Below the pieces are notes generated by a model. The model worked only from the letters and a program-made list of their open reading frames with translations, was not told the origin of the DNA and did not search any database. This document shows positions 16,253 to 24,537 of a stretch of DNA of 64,000 nucleotides, one piece after another (positions within the stretch are counted from its first letter, which is position 1; every line of letters starts with the position of its first letter). Origin of the DNA: Oscillospiraceae bacterium. Its GTDB lineage: Bacteria > Bacillota > Clostridia > Oscillospirales > Oscillospiraceae. The DNA lies in assembly GCA_902778275.1 (NCBI GenBank), contig CACYXE010000012.1, positions 38,362 to 102,361 on the forward strand, read 5' to 3'. The translations under genes and the position numbers were made by a program.

Positions 16253-18823
16253 TCACAGCACGCCCAGGAAGCAGTCCTGGCTGCTCAGCTCCGAAAACAG
16301 GATGCCGCCGTCATGGCCCAGGTCATAGACCCGGATGACACCCTCCAGACTCTCGTCCCCGGTCAGCTCTCTGTAGCGGTCGGGGAACTGATCAAATTTG
16401 GCCTCGTCAAAAACGCAGTCCCGCTCCTCCGGGTACACGGCGGCATAGTGGATGCCCGCCTCCACCAGGTCCTGGAAGAAGTGGCTGCCGTAGGACAGTT
16501 CCGGCCGCAGCCCGTGGGAGGCGTAGGCCAGTTCGCACATGCACACATAGTAGTTGATCTCCGCGAAGCTGACGGGCACGCCCAGACTGGGCGTGGTGGT
16601 GCCCCAGCGGCCGGGCCCCAGCAGGATGGCGCCCTGATCCCGCAGCAGCCGGTTGAGCTCGCCCACCTTGCGGGCCACGGTGTACTTGCGCTGCTCCGGC
16701 AGATCCAGATAGGGCTCCACCTTCACGAACACCACATAGCGCACCGGCACGGCGGCGTTGCCGCCCATGAAGTTGCCGTGGATGCGGAAGAGGAAATCCC
16801 GCACCTTGGGCATGACCCCCGCCTGGCCCAGACCCTGGGTCTGGATGGTGCGGCACTGGAGGAGGTTTACCCGGTAATCTCCGTCGGGGCTGAAGTTGCA
16901 GGCGTATTCCACGTCCACCGGATACTTATATTTCTCTGCCACGGTGGCCATGATGTCGGTCATCACCTTGGCGAAATCCGTCCTGCGCAGGAGCTTGGAA
17001 AAGCTGAGGATATCCGGAACCGGTTCCCGGATGCCCAGCTCCCGGAAATAGGCGGCGGTGTAGCTGTCCGGCTCCATGAAGAGTCCCGCGTCGGTGTGCA
17101 GATCCCTCTTGGACAGGGACACCGCCGGGACGGTTTCAAAGCGGTTGGTCTTCAGGTTGATCACGTCCACGTTGTGCTGAGAGTACTTGTACTCGTCTCC
17201 GTGGGCCACCATAGGCGGCGCCGTGGGGGCGTTGAGCTGGATGAAGCGGGCGTAGTCGTCCGCCTCCCGGTCCACGGCCCGGGTGCCCATGCCGAAGACC
17301 AGACGCAGCATACCCTTATTGTCCGCCCCGGCATCGGGGCCGTTCACATAGAGATTCCGGGAGTGGCCCACGCCGGCCACATGGGGGTAGTAGTAATCCC
17401 CGTGACAGTCGCCGCTGACGCGCATCACCAGCAGGGCCATCTGCTCGTCCCGGTCCAGCAGGTGCCGGTCGGCCCGGTAGCGGATGGCCTCGGGACTTTC
17501 GGTGCTGGCGTAGACCCTGCGCACCGCGTCCTCAAAGGCCTGGTAGCGCTCCTCCAGAGAGCCCTGGTTGGGGCAGAACACGCTCTCGTATTTTCCGGCG
17601 AAGGCGTTGCCGATGCCGTCCTCCAGCAGGGAACTGGAGCGGACGATGATGGGAGACTGGCCGAAGTATTCCAGCATGGAGATGAACTGATCCTTGATGC
17701 TGGGCATGAAGCTGCCGCTGAGCAGGCGCTCGCGCAGCTCCGGTGCCAGGCGGATATAGTCCTCCGGCTCGATCATCTTGGTGCGCAGCTCCCAGATGTT
17801 GCTCTGCACCGCGTAGGTGTAGAACACGTCCGCACCGATAAAGTAGGAGTCGTGGGGCTCGATGCGCCGGGCGTACAGCTCCGGGTCCGTGTCCCGGATG
17901 ATGTTGCGGGCCAGCAGCATACCCACGGCCTTGCCGCCGATGCAGCCGGTGCCGATCTCCCGCTTTTTGATCTCCATCAGGTCCTGCACGGAGAAGTACC
18001 GGCGGCACAGCTCCAGACGTTCCGGCTCGTTGCCCAGCAGGCAGCGCATGATGTTCTCCTTCAGCGCCGCGCCGTCCGGATCCGTGGGCTCCTCGTGCCC
18101 GGCCTGGACCGAGTCGAACATGCTGTCCCAGCAGTCCCGGCGCTCGCCGGTCTGGGTGAAAATGTCGAAGATGGAGTAGGTGTCCGAGCTGGAGGTGATG
18201 ATGCGCCAGCTGCCGCCGGTGATCTTCAGGGGGAAGTACATGGTCTCGGTATGGCGGCCCTGGGCCTTTACCGGGTGGATGTAGGTGCTGCCGCCCAGGG
18301 TGCGGATGTTCAGCAGCACGGAGGTGGCCCGCCGGATGCGGGAGATGGTCTCGTAAATGTGCCGCTCGTATTTCAGCGCCACATAGCAGATGGCCCGGCG
18401 CTCCTGGATGAAGTCCGCCGTCAGACAGAAGAAGTTGCAGACCATCAGGTCGGAAAACCAGTACTTCTGCAGCTCGGACAGGCAGTCGAACAGAAAGAAG
18501 GTGTCCTCCGGCTCGCCGCTGATGATCCGATGGACCTGCACGGCAAAGGTCTCAAAGCCCACGGAGGGATCCAGGGTGACCATCTTGATGTTCACGCCGC
18601 GCTTTTCCAGGGTCTCCGTGGGGATCAGCTCTTCATGGTCGCCGAAGCGCAGATAGACCATGCGCCGCCCGGTGAGGGCCTCATCCACCACGAACTGGGT
18701 AGCCACGTATACATAGTCGCCGATGTTCTCGATCTGCCAGGTGACGGTGTCGCCCCGGCGCAAATCGTCCAGGGTCTTGTCCAGACCCTCAATGCCGGTG
18801 CTGATGCGGATCTCGTCTCCCAT
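16253..18823 (-). CDS. KaiC-like domain fused to PEP/pyruvate-binding (PPDK N-terminal) ATP-grasp domain
   Basis: An 856-aa protein of unknown role. Residues 1-250 resemble a KaiC/RecA-like module (TGIEGLDKTLDDLRRGD, then RRMVYLRFGDHEELI), but the Walker A P-loop is replaced by QIENIGDY. Residues about 290-650 form the ATP-grasp domain shared by PEP synthase and pyruvate phosphate dikinase (IVRSSSLLEDGIGNAFAGKY; ending at QCRTIQ). The C-terminal ~200 residues include LLGPGRWGTTTPSLGVPV, seen in PEP-synthase-like proteins. The swivelling phospho-His domain and PEP-binding domain are absent, so it is not a complete PPDK. It is the last gene of a four-gene minus-strand cluster and starts 15 bases after the DUF1294 stop. 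Confidence 0.8.
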   Translation of the reverse strand: MGDEIRISTGIEGLDKTLDDLRRGDTVTWQIENIGDYVYVATQFVVDEALTGRRMVYLRFGDHEELIPTETLEKRGVNIKMVTLDPSVGFETFAVQVHRIISGEPEDTFFLFDCLSELQKYWFSDLMVCNFFCLTADFIQERRAICYVALKYERHIYETISRIRRATSVLLNIRTLGGSTYIHPVKAQGRHTETMYFPLKITGGSWRIITSSSDTYSIFDIFTQTGERRDCWDSMFDSVQAGHEEPTDPDGAALKENIMRCLLGNEPERLELCRRYFSVQDLMEIKKREIGTGCIGGKAVGMLLARNIIRDTDPELYARRIEPHDSYFIGADVFYTYAVQSNIWELRTKMIEPEDYIRLAPELRERLLSGSFMPSIKDQFISMLEYFGQSPIIVRSSSLLEDGIGNAFAGKYESVFCPNQGSLEERYQAFEDAVRRVYASTESPEAIRYRADRHLLDRDEQMALLVMRVSGDCHGDYYYPHVAGVGHSRNLYVNGPDAGADNKGMLRLVFGMGTRAVDREADDYARFIQLNAPTAPPMVAHGDEYKYSQHNVDVINLKTNRFETVPAVSLSKRDLHTDAGLFMEPDSYTAAYFRELGIREPVPDILSFSKLLRRTDFAKVMTDIMATVAEKYKYPVDVEYACNFSPDGDYRVNLLQCRTIQTQGLGQAGVMPKVRDFLFRIHGNFMGGNAAVPVRYVVFVKVEPYLDLPEQRKYTVARKVGELNRLLRDQGAILLGPGRWGTTTPSLGVPVSFAEINYYVCMCELAYASHGLRPELSYGSHFFQDLVEAGIHYAAVYPEERDCVFDEAKFDQFPDRYRELTGDESLEGVIRVYDLGHDGGILFSELSSQDCFLGVL

Positions 18824-20180
18824 AGGAACGCCTCCTTTTTAATTGATGATCAGATAGGCAAAAAACGCCAGCTGCAGCAGGCTCAGCAGGGGCAAGCCCA
18901 GCCGGAAGCTCCGGTGCTTCGTCTTGTGGCGAAGCAGCAGCATCCCCAGCCAGCCGCCCAGGGCGCCGCCCAGTGCGGCCATGAGGAAGAGCCGCGCCTC
19001 CGGCGTCCGGCGGAGCTTGCGCCGGGCCCGGTGCTTGTCCCCGGCCATGGCGGCAAAGAGCACCGCACTCATCAGCAGCAGCCAGGCGGCCAGCAGCAGG
19101 GCGGGCGGTCGTGCCCTCGTGCTTGACAAGATACCCCCGGGAGGTCTCCTCCACCACCTTGACCCGATCGCCCGCTTTCAAAGGCAGGACGTAGTCTGTG
19201 GAATCGTTGCAGTCGGTGAATTCACTGTCGGAGAACAGGTACCTGGTCAGGATATCCATCTCATAGCCGGTGCGCACGTGGCGGCAGCGGGAGAACTCCT
19301 CGCCCCGGCGCAGCACCTGGACCCGGCTGTCGCCCCAGCGGATGTAATAGGAGCGGGGGCCGGCATGCTGCTCCTGGAGGACTGTGCGCACCGGGAAGGG
19401 GTCGTAGGCCACGAACTGGAACTGCTCGCTGTTCTTGTCGGGGATGATCAGGCAGTTGAGCTGCCCGTCGTCCTTGAGCACGCAGCCACCGTCGATGCTG
19501 ATGAGCTTGCGCCCCCGGTCGATGATGGGATTGGCGCAGACCTTGCCCTGCCCGTAAAGCACCACCGGGTAGTGGCCCACGATCAGCCAGCGGTCAAAGC
19601 GCCAGCCCAGGTCCCGGAACCGATCCCAGCGGTACAGCTCTACGTCCTTATGCTGCCGCAGGGGGATATCCGGGCGCATGCCCGCGTGGGCGAAGACAAA
19701 GTTTTCCGTTTCTATGGCATGGGGCAGATCGGCCAAAAAGGCCCACTCCTCCGGGTAGGCCCGGAAGAGCTCCTGCTTGACGTCGGTGAAGCTCTCCAGC
19801 TCGAAGGGGTCGATCCCGGCTCCATTGCACATATCCCAGATCAGGCCGCATTTGCGCCAGAGTACGTAGCGCAGCACGAACTCGTCCCGGCTCTCGTCCC
19901 AGTCGGGTCGGAACAGGTTGGACCAGTTGTCGCAGTTGCCGCAGACCGCGTGAGTGTTGCCCTGCCTGCACAGCTCCATGACGATGTGCAGCATCCGCAG
20001 GCTCTCTTTGCCCTTTTCCAGAAAGTCCCCGTCGATGATCAGCTCGTCCCTGGGGGAGAAGCCCGCCATGCGCAGCACGCCCTCAAAGTAGGGGACGTTG
20101 CCGTGAATGTCAGACACCACCAGGATCCGCCGCCCCGGCTCCAGGCGCAGGGCCCGGATCTTCGCAGGATGATCAGCCAC
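18789..20180 (-). CDS. Metallophosphoesterase with C-terminal SH3-like domain; 3' end abnormal
   Basis: A calcineurin-like phosphoesterase of 463 codons as read. Metal-binding motifs occur in order: SDIHGN (about 23), IDGDFLEKG (about 49), CGNCDNW, FAHAG and VGHYPVV. A bacterial SH3-like segment (LKAGDRVKVVEETSRGYLVKHEG) ends near residue 355 (about 19115). Beyond that the frame has no stop. It runs through the whole DUF1294 gene in another frame as low-complexity Arg/Ala/Pro sequence and into the start of the next gene. The normal protein probably ends soon after 19115, so a deletion or frameshift at this point is suspected. The start overlaps the previous gene's stop by eight bases. Confidence 0.72.
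   Translation of the reverse strand: MADHPAKIRALRLEPGRRILVVSDIHGNVPYFEGVLRMAGFSPRDELIIDGDFLEKGKESLRMLHIVMELCRQGNTHAVCGNCDNWSNLFRPDWDESRDEFVLRYVLWRKCGLIWDMCNGAGIDPFELESFTDVKQELFRAYPEEWAFLADLPHAIETENFVFAHAGMRPDIPLRQHKDVELYRWDRFRDLGWRFDRWLIVGHYPVVLYGQGKVCANPIIDRGRKLISIDGGCVLKDDGQLNCLIIPDKNSEQFQFVAYDPFPVRTVLQEQHAGPRSYYIRWGDSRVQVLRRGEEFSRCRHVRTGYEMDILTRYLFSDSEFTDCNDSTDYVLPLKAGDRVKVVEETSRGYLVKHEGTTARPAAGRLAAADECGALCRHGRGQAPGPAQAPPDAGGAALPHGRTGRRPGRLAGDAAASPQDEAPELPAGLAPAEPAAAGVFCLSDHQLKRRRSYGRRDPHQHRH
18839..19129 (-). CDS. DUF1294 family small membrane protein
   Basis: A 96-aa protein with about three hydrophobic segments and the family signature: AGDKHRARRKLRRTPEARLF, then LGGALGGWLGMLLLRHKTKH. 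The function is unknown. The N-terminus is unclear. The only upstream start in frame is TTG 19129, with no Shine-Dalgarno, and the first ~8 residues are embedded in the metallophosphoesterase's SH3 region. This supports the idea that sequence between the two genes has been lost. The core (from about residue 10) is confidently a DUF1294 protein. Confidence 0.75.
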   Translation of the reverse strand: MSSTRARPPALLLAAWLLLMSAVLFAAMAGDKHRARRKLRRTPEARLFLMAALGGALGGWLGMLLLRHKTKHRSFRLGLPLLSLLQLAFFAYLIIN

Positions 20181-21297
20181 GGCCCGGTCCCTCCAGAGAT
20201 TTTTCCATCAGCAGGAGCTTTCCCAGGCTGCCGTTTTCATAGCTCAGCTGCCGGAAGCCCTCCTTCCGATAGAAGGCCAGAGCGGAAGCGTTCTCCTCCG
20301 CCGCATGCAGGCGCAGAGATCTGCGGCCCAGGCGCCGGAAGTGGAAGATGGCCCGGGCAAGGGCCTGGGGGCCGTAGCCCTGATAGCGGTATTCCGGGCA
20401 CAGGTACAGCAGGCTTACCCAGCCGTAGCCGGCATGGCCGCCCCGCAGGGTGTCCAGATCCACCAGGCCCACCGGCGCTTCCCCCAGGTAGAGGCGAAGC
20501 ACCGCCTGGCTGTCTGCCTCCAGATGCCGCTTGGCGGCCTCAAAGTAGCTGTTCGGCGCAAAGCCCGTCAGATCGCCGTGGGCGCTGCGCCAGGCGTCGG
20601 CATAGCAGTCTATGTAATAGTCCCGATCCTTCCCCGGGTCCAGAGGCTCGTCCCGCAGGTCCCCATGCTTGTTCCAGACAGATTCGCCCAGGGCGTCCAG
20701 GTGGGCGTGGTCGTCTATGGATTCCAGCGTGAAGCGGCCGTCCTCCCAGCGCAGGCGGGTGATGGAGCCGTTGCGCACGATGGGCAGTTCGGGATCCCGC
20801 AGGGGGATGCCGGTGATCCGGGACAGGAGGCAGCGGATGGTGACTCCGTGGCTGACCACGGCCACGGTCTGGCCCGGGTGGCTCCGGGCAATGTCCTCCA
20901 GAGCGGCCAGGGCCCGCCGCCCCACCTGGGCGTAGGTCTCGCCGCCTTCAATGGAAAATTTGTCCTGGTCGTGCATGAAGGCGTAGGCCAGCTCCGGCTC
21001 GTCATGGATCACGTTCCCGAAAAACAAGGTCTCCCAGCGGCCCACATGGATCTCCCGCAGCTGGTCCGTGGTGCGCAGGGGTAGATCGTGATAGCGGGTC
21101 ACGGCGGAAGCGGTCATCCGTGTGCGGTACAGGTCGCTGGCGTAGACCGCGTCAATCTTCTCACCGCGCAGCCGCTTAGCCAAGGCGTCGATCTGCTGCA
21201 GACCCAGGTCCGTCACGTTTCCGTCCCAGTGGCCCTGCATCATCCGATACCGATTGCCCTCGGCCTGTACGTGCCGAATGAGATAAATTTCCGTCAT
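20173..21297 (-). CDS. Histidine phosphatase-GNAT acetyltransferase fusion
   Basis: A 374-aa two-domain protein. Residues 1-200 are a histidine phosphatase (phosphoglycerate mutase-like) domain with LIRHVQAEGN at residue 5, ASDLYRTRMTA and the second catalytic His in VVSHGVTIRCLL. Residues about 215-374 are a GNAT N-acetyltransferase domain (LYLCPEYRYQGYGPQALARA, then AEENASALAFYRKEGF). Substrates are unknown. The start is ATG 21297 after TCGGAGGCGGACTT; longer readings lack a Shine-Dalgarno. It is the first gene of the cluster with the metallophosphoesterase, DUF1294 and KaiC/PPDK-like proteins. Confidence 0.88.
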   Translation of the reverse strand: MTEIYLIRHVQAEGNRYRMMQGHWDGNVTDLGLQQIDALAKRLRGEKIDAVYASDLYRTRMTASAVTRYHDLPLRTTDQLREIHVGRWETLFFGNVIHDEPELAYAFMHDQDKFSIEGGETYAQVGRRALAALEDIARSHPGQTVAVVSHGVTIRCLLSRITGIPLRDPELPIVRNGSITRLRWEDGRFTLESIDDHAHLDALGESVWNKHGDLRDEPLDPGKDRDYYIDCYADAWRSAHGDLTGFAPNSYFEAAKRHLEADSQAVLRLYLGEAPVGLVDLDTLRGGHAGYGWVSLLYLCPEYRYQGYGPQALARAIFHFRRLGRRSLRLHAAEENASALAFYRKEGFRQLSYENGSLGKLLLMEKSLEGPGRG

Positions 21298-21451
21298 AAG
21301 TCCGCCTCCGAATCTTGACCATACGCCGCGAATACAGTATAATATATAAGCAAAAATGTATCTTGCGCAAAATGTTGAGATCGGATTCATTATATCCTCA
21401 AATGCGGCAAGTTACAAGTCTTTCGTGGCAGGCGGAAGCGGGAGGAACGCG

Positions 21452-22066
21452 ATGATCCGTGCGGCGGCGCTGGCCTCGGGCGATGGGGCTTTGCTCCAGG
21501 CGATTCTGGATTCCATGTATTTCAATGAGATACCCGACTTCGAGCTGGTGGCGGTGATCTGCCCCCAGCGGGATTGTTATGCCATGAAGCGCGCCCTCAA
21601 CGCCGGGGTCCCCGCCTATGTGGTGGACCCGGAGCTGTTTCCCACCATGACCAGCCACAGCATGGCGGTGGCCAACAAGCTCAAGGACATGGACATCGAC
21701 CTGGTGATCCTGGCGGGCTATGACCTGACCCTGGGCGTGATCCCTTACCAGTTCCGCAACCGCATCATCGGCACCTATCCCGCCCTGTACCCCGCCTTTG
21801 AGGACATGGAGGGGGACCTGTGCCGGGCCGTGCTGGAGCGGGGCATCAAGGTCACCGGCGCCACGGCCTACTTTGCCGATGGGGACGGCCGCGTGGGCGG
21901 CATCATCTCCCAGAAGGCCCTGGAGGTCCTGCCGGAGGACGATCCGGAGAGCCTGCGCCAGCGGGTACTGGAGGAGTGCGAGTGGAAGCTGCTCAGCGAA
22001 GCGGTGGCCCTCTACTGCGGCGGCAAGCTGACGGTCCACGGCAGCCGGGTCCTGGTCCGGGCCTAA
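21452..22066 (+). CDS. PurN-like formyltransferase-fold protein with altered active site
   Basis: A 204-aa protein with the overall order of glycinamide ribonucleotide formyltransferase: SGDGALLQAI near residue 9, VILAGYDLTL near residue 86, and GIISQKALEV near residue 151. Residues essential in E. coli PurN are changed. The Asn/His of NIHPSLLP become Gly/Tyr in GTYPALYP, and the HFV.DELDGG loop reads YFADGDGRVGG. The phosphate-loop Asn residues are also changed. It is therefore unlikely to be a working GART; another substrate or a regulatory role is possible. The ATG follows GGGAGGAACGCG. It is divergent from the phosphatase cluster, and no other purine gene is adjacent. Confidence 0.78.
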   Translation: MIRAAALASGDGALLQAILDSMYFNEIPDFELVAVICPQRDCYAMKRALNAGVPAYVVDPELFPTMTSHSMAVANKLKDMDIDLVILAGYDLTLGVIPYQFRNRIIGTYPALYPAFEDMEGDLCRAVLERGIKVTGATAYFADGDGRVGGIISQKALEVLPEDDPESLRQRVLEECEWKLLSEAVALYCGGKLTVHGSRVLVRA

Positions 22067-22090
22067 GACAAGAGATAGGAAAAAACATGG

Positions 22091-22118
22091 GCGTGCCCGA
22101 GCGGGCACGCCTTTTTTC
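22091..22118 (+). terminator. Terminator between the PurN-like gene and lysC
   Basis: GGCGTGCCC / GGGCACGCC stem, loop GAGC, followed by TTTTTT. Confidence 0.92.
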
Positions 22119-22125
22119 TGCGTTA

Positions 22126-23097
22126 TTATTCCTGCGTTTCCATCACCGCGTCGTGGATCAGGACCAGCGCCTCTTCCAGTTGCGCGTGGGCGACCTTTAA
22201 CGACACGCAGCCGGCTTCCGCGCCCCCCGGCAGAGCCGGGACGCCGCTGCGCTCCAACAGATACCGGAGCAGAGGCTGGGCCTCCGGGCTCACGGCCTTT
22301 CCCACCAAGGTCACGGTGCTCTGTTCCCGATCCCGGGTGACCCCGGCAAAGTCCGGCCTGCGCTCCGCCGGGAGCGCGGCGACTTTTGTGCCCGGCGCCG
22401 CCCGGAAGGCGGGCAGCAGCCAGAGCTCCACCTGGTTCACCATGGCCAGGCGCACCGACTCCGGGTGCAGCACCTGTGAGCCGGCGCGGGCCAGGGCCAG
22501 CATATCGCGAAAGTCGATCTCCGGCAGTCGCCTTGCCCGGGGGACCAGGCGGGGGTCGGCCGTGTAAATGCCGTCAACGTCTGTGTAGATCTCGCAGCGC
22601 CCGGCGCCCAGACCCGCGGCCAGAGCCGCCGCCGTGGTGTCCGAGCCGCCCCGGCCCAGGGTGGTGATATCCCCCCTGGGGGACAGGCCCTGGAAACCGG
22701 CTACCACCGGGATCACCCCGGCATCCAGCGCGCTATGCAGCCGCTCCGGCACCAGGAGCCGGAGCCGGGCGGCGCCGTGCTCCCCGTCGGTGCAGACGCC
22801 CGCCTGCCAGCCGGTATAGGAGCGGGCCGGGGCGCCCAGGCTCTCCAGCATCATCGCCATCAGGGCGGCGGACCGCTGTTCCCCGGTGGAGAGCAGCGCG
22901 TCCAGTTCTCTTTGGTTCGGCTTTGGCGCGATCTGCCGCGCCATGTCCAGCAGCTCATCGGTGGAATCGCCTGCGGCGGAGACCACTGCGACGACGCTGT
23001 GCCCCCTGCGCCGGGCCTCCAGGACAATGGAGGCGGCCCGGCGCAGCTTTTCCAGATCGGCGAGGGAGCTGCCGCCGAATTTTTGCACGATCGTCAT
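22126..23097 (-). CDS. lysC: Aspartate kinase, short form
   Basis: A 323-aa aspartokinase, which phosphorylates aspartate as the first step to lysine, threonine, methionine and diaminopimelate. The KFGGSSLAD motif is at residues 6-14. TLGRGGSDTTAAALA lies near residue 147, and YTDVDGIYTADPRLVP is the nucleotide-binding segment. Typical monofunctional enzymes have about 400 aa and two ACT domains. Here only about 75 residues follow the kinase domain, and they look like a single ACT unit (ending VAHAQLEEALVLIHDAV). Feedback control may therefore be altered. The ATG 23097 follows GGGAGGAGCAAG. It stands alone; no lysine riboswitch is seen at this gene. Confidence 0.93.
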   Translation of the reverse strand: MTIVQKFGGSSLADLEKLRRAASIVLEARRRGHSVVAVVSAAGDSTDELLDMARQIAPKPNQRELDALLSTGEQRSAALMAMMLESLGAPARSYTGWQAGVCTDGEHGAARLRLLVPERLHSALDAGVIPVVAGFQGLSPRGDITTLGRGGSDTTAAALAAGLGAGRCEIYTDVDGIYTADPRLVPRARRLPEIDFRDMLALARAGSQVLHPESVRLAMVNQVELWLLPAFRAAPGTKVAALPAERRPDFAGVTRDREQSTVTLVGKAVSPEAQPLLRYLLERSGVPALPGGAEAGCVSLKVAHAQLEEALVLIHDAVMETQE

Positions 23098-23207
23098 GCT
23101 TGCTCCTCCCATTCGGCGCGGCGCACCGCCGCGCCCGGTGCCGCGAAAAACGCGGCTACTATATTATAGGAAGATGGCAAGTCTCCGGTGAATAAAAACG
23201 GGGGCTT

Positions 23208-24323
23208 TTGGCAAAAAATCTGATAGTACATGGGAGAGGGGAGGCGGCCGCACTGCAGCAGCGAGCGATACAATGTCTGACAGTCCTGCTGTACGGCGGC
23301 GCGGCGGTGGGCGCAGCCTGGCTGACGGCCCGATTCCTGCTGCCCTGGGCGGCGCCTTTCCTGGTGGCGCTGGCCCTGGCGGCGCTGCTGGAAGGGCCGG
23401 TGTGCTTTCTCATCCGGCATGGCTGGCCCCGCAGCGCCGCGGCCGGGCTGCTGAGCATCCTGCTGCTGGGGCTGCTGTTGTGGGCGGCGGGCGCCCTGGC
23501 TGGGCGGGGCATCGCCGCGGTGACGGGCTTTGCCCGTCAGACCCCGGCCCTGATGAACAGCCTCGGCCAGGGACTGGAGCGGATGGAGCAGCGCATGCTC
23601 ACCGTCATTGACCAGTCCCCGGAGGGCGTGTCGGACTATCTGCGTACCGCCATGGAGGCGGTGGGCGACGCCATCTATGACCTGCCGGCGCTGCTGTCCC
23701 AGTGGGCGCTGGATCTGCTGGGCCGGGCGGCCCAGAGCAGCGGCGACGTGCTGCTGTTCGCGGTGACCGCGGGGATCGGCACCTACTTCCTCTCGGCCTC
23801 TTTTCCCCGGACGCTGGCCTTCCTCCGGGCCCAACTGCCGGACAGCTGGGTACAGCGCGCGGCGGAGATGGGCCCGGATCTGAAGGGCAGCTTCGGGGCG
23901 CTGCTGCGCGCCCAGCTGATCCTGATGACCATGACCTTTTTTGAACTGCTGCTGGCCTTCCTGCTGCTGCGCATCCCCCGGGCGGCAGGCATCGCGGCGC
24001 TTACCGCCCTGGTGGACGCCCTGCCGGTGTTCGGCACCGGGACCGTGCTGCTGCCCTGGGCGGCCTGCTGCCTGCTGCTGGAGGATCTGGGCCGGGGCCT
24101 GGGACTGCTCATCTGCTGGGCCATGGTGAATCTGGTGCGCACCAGCGCCCAGGCCAAGCTCCTGGGGGACCAGATCGGTCTGGACCCGCTGGCCTCCCTG
24201 ATCGCCATCTACGTGGGCTGGCGGGTGTGGAGCGTGTGGGGAATGCTGCTGTTCCCGGTGCTGCTGGTGACCCTGCGCCAGCTCAACGACAAGGGCGTGC
24301 TGCACCTGTGGAAAAGCGCATAA
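23208..24323 (+). CDS. AI-2E-family/YtvI-like permease
   Basis: A protein of up to 371 aa with about eight hydrophobic segments. The arrangement matches the AI-2E/PerM/YtvI family: two N-terminal membrane segments, a soluble region (about 100-170), then a C-terminal membrane bundle. The conserved C-terminal segments include LVDALPVFGTGTVLLPWA and QAKLLGDQIGLDPLASL. The closest relatives in spore formers are YtvI sporulation membrane proteins; transport function is unproven. The start is uncertain. The longest reading begins at TTG 23208, while a CTG at 23253 sits ten bases after GGGGAGG. A repeat element follows directly. Confidence 0.82.
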   Translation: MAKNLIVHGRGEAAALQQRAIQCLTVLLYGGAAVGAAWLTARFLLPWAAPFLVALALAALLEGPVCFLIRHGWPRSAAAGLLSILLLGLLLWAAGALAGRGIAAVTGFARQTPALMNSLGQGLERMEQRMLTVIDQSPEGVSDYLRTAMEAVGDAIYDLPALLSQWALDLLGRAAQSSGDVLLFAVTAGIGTYFLSASFPRTLAFLRAQLPDSWVQRAAEMGPDLKGSFGALLRAQLILMTMTFFELLLAFLLLRIPRAAGIAALTALVDALPVFGTGTVLLPWAACCLLLEDLGRGLGLLICWAMVNLVRTSAQAKLLGDQIGLDPLASLIAIYVGWRVWSVWGMLLFPVLLVTLRQLNDKGVLHLWKSA

Positions 24324-24325
24324 TG

Positions 24326-24488
24326 ATACGAAAACCGAATAGAAATCAGACAATCTTTGCGGCTGGATTTGCGCCAACCTTCGTTGCTTCCCTTGCAAAT
24401 ATATCTCCATTATTCACTGCGGAAAGCGCCTCGTCTGACACAAATCCATCTCGCAAATCTTTGTCTTCATCTTATTTGGTTTTCGTAT
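24326..24488. repeat. Intergenic repeat copy B, MITE-like element with terminal inverted repeats
   Basis: The 163-bp segment begins ATACGAAAACC and ends GGTTTTCGTAT, a perfect 11-bp terminal inverted repeat. The symmetry extends to about 36 bp on each side at roughly 75 percent (for example AGACAA against its complement TTGTCT). Its left part resembles copy A after mnmA. It has no coding capacity and a lower GC than its neighbours. It could be a miniature mobile element or a long foldback RNA at the 3' end of the permease mRNA. Confidence 0.65.
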
Positions 24489-24537
24489 AAGACGCCGGCG
24501 GAGCCATGACAGCTCCGCCGGCGTCTGTATGCGGGAT

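Noticed and set aside
16313-19126. A 937-codon open frame opposite the KaiC/PPDK-like gene
   Set aside because: Antisense shadow; the minus-strand gene has recognisable domains.
24326-24488. Considered as a transcription terminator of the permease gene
   Set aside because: The arms are separated by about 90 bases and there is no U-tract; similarity to the element at 2968 fits a repeat better.
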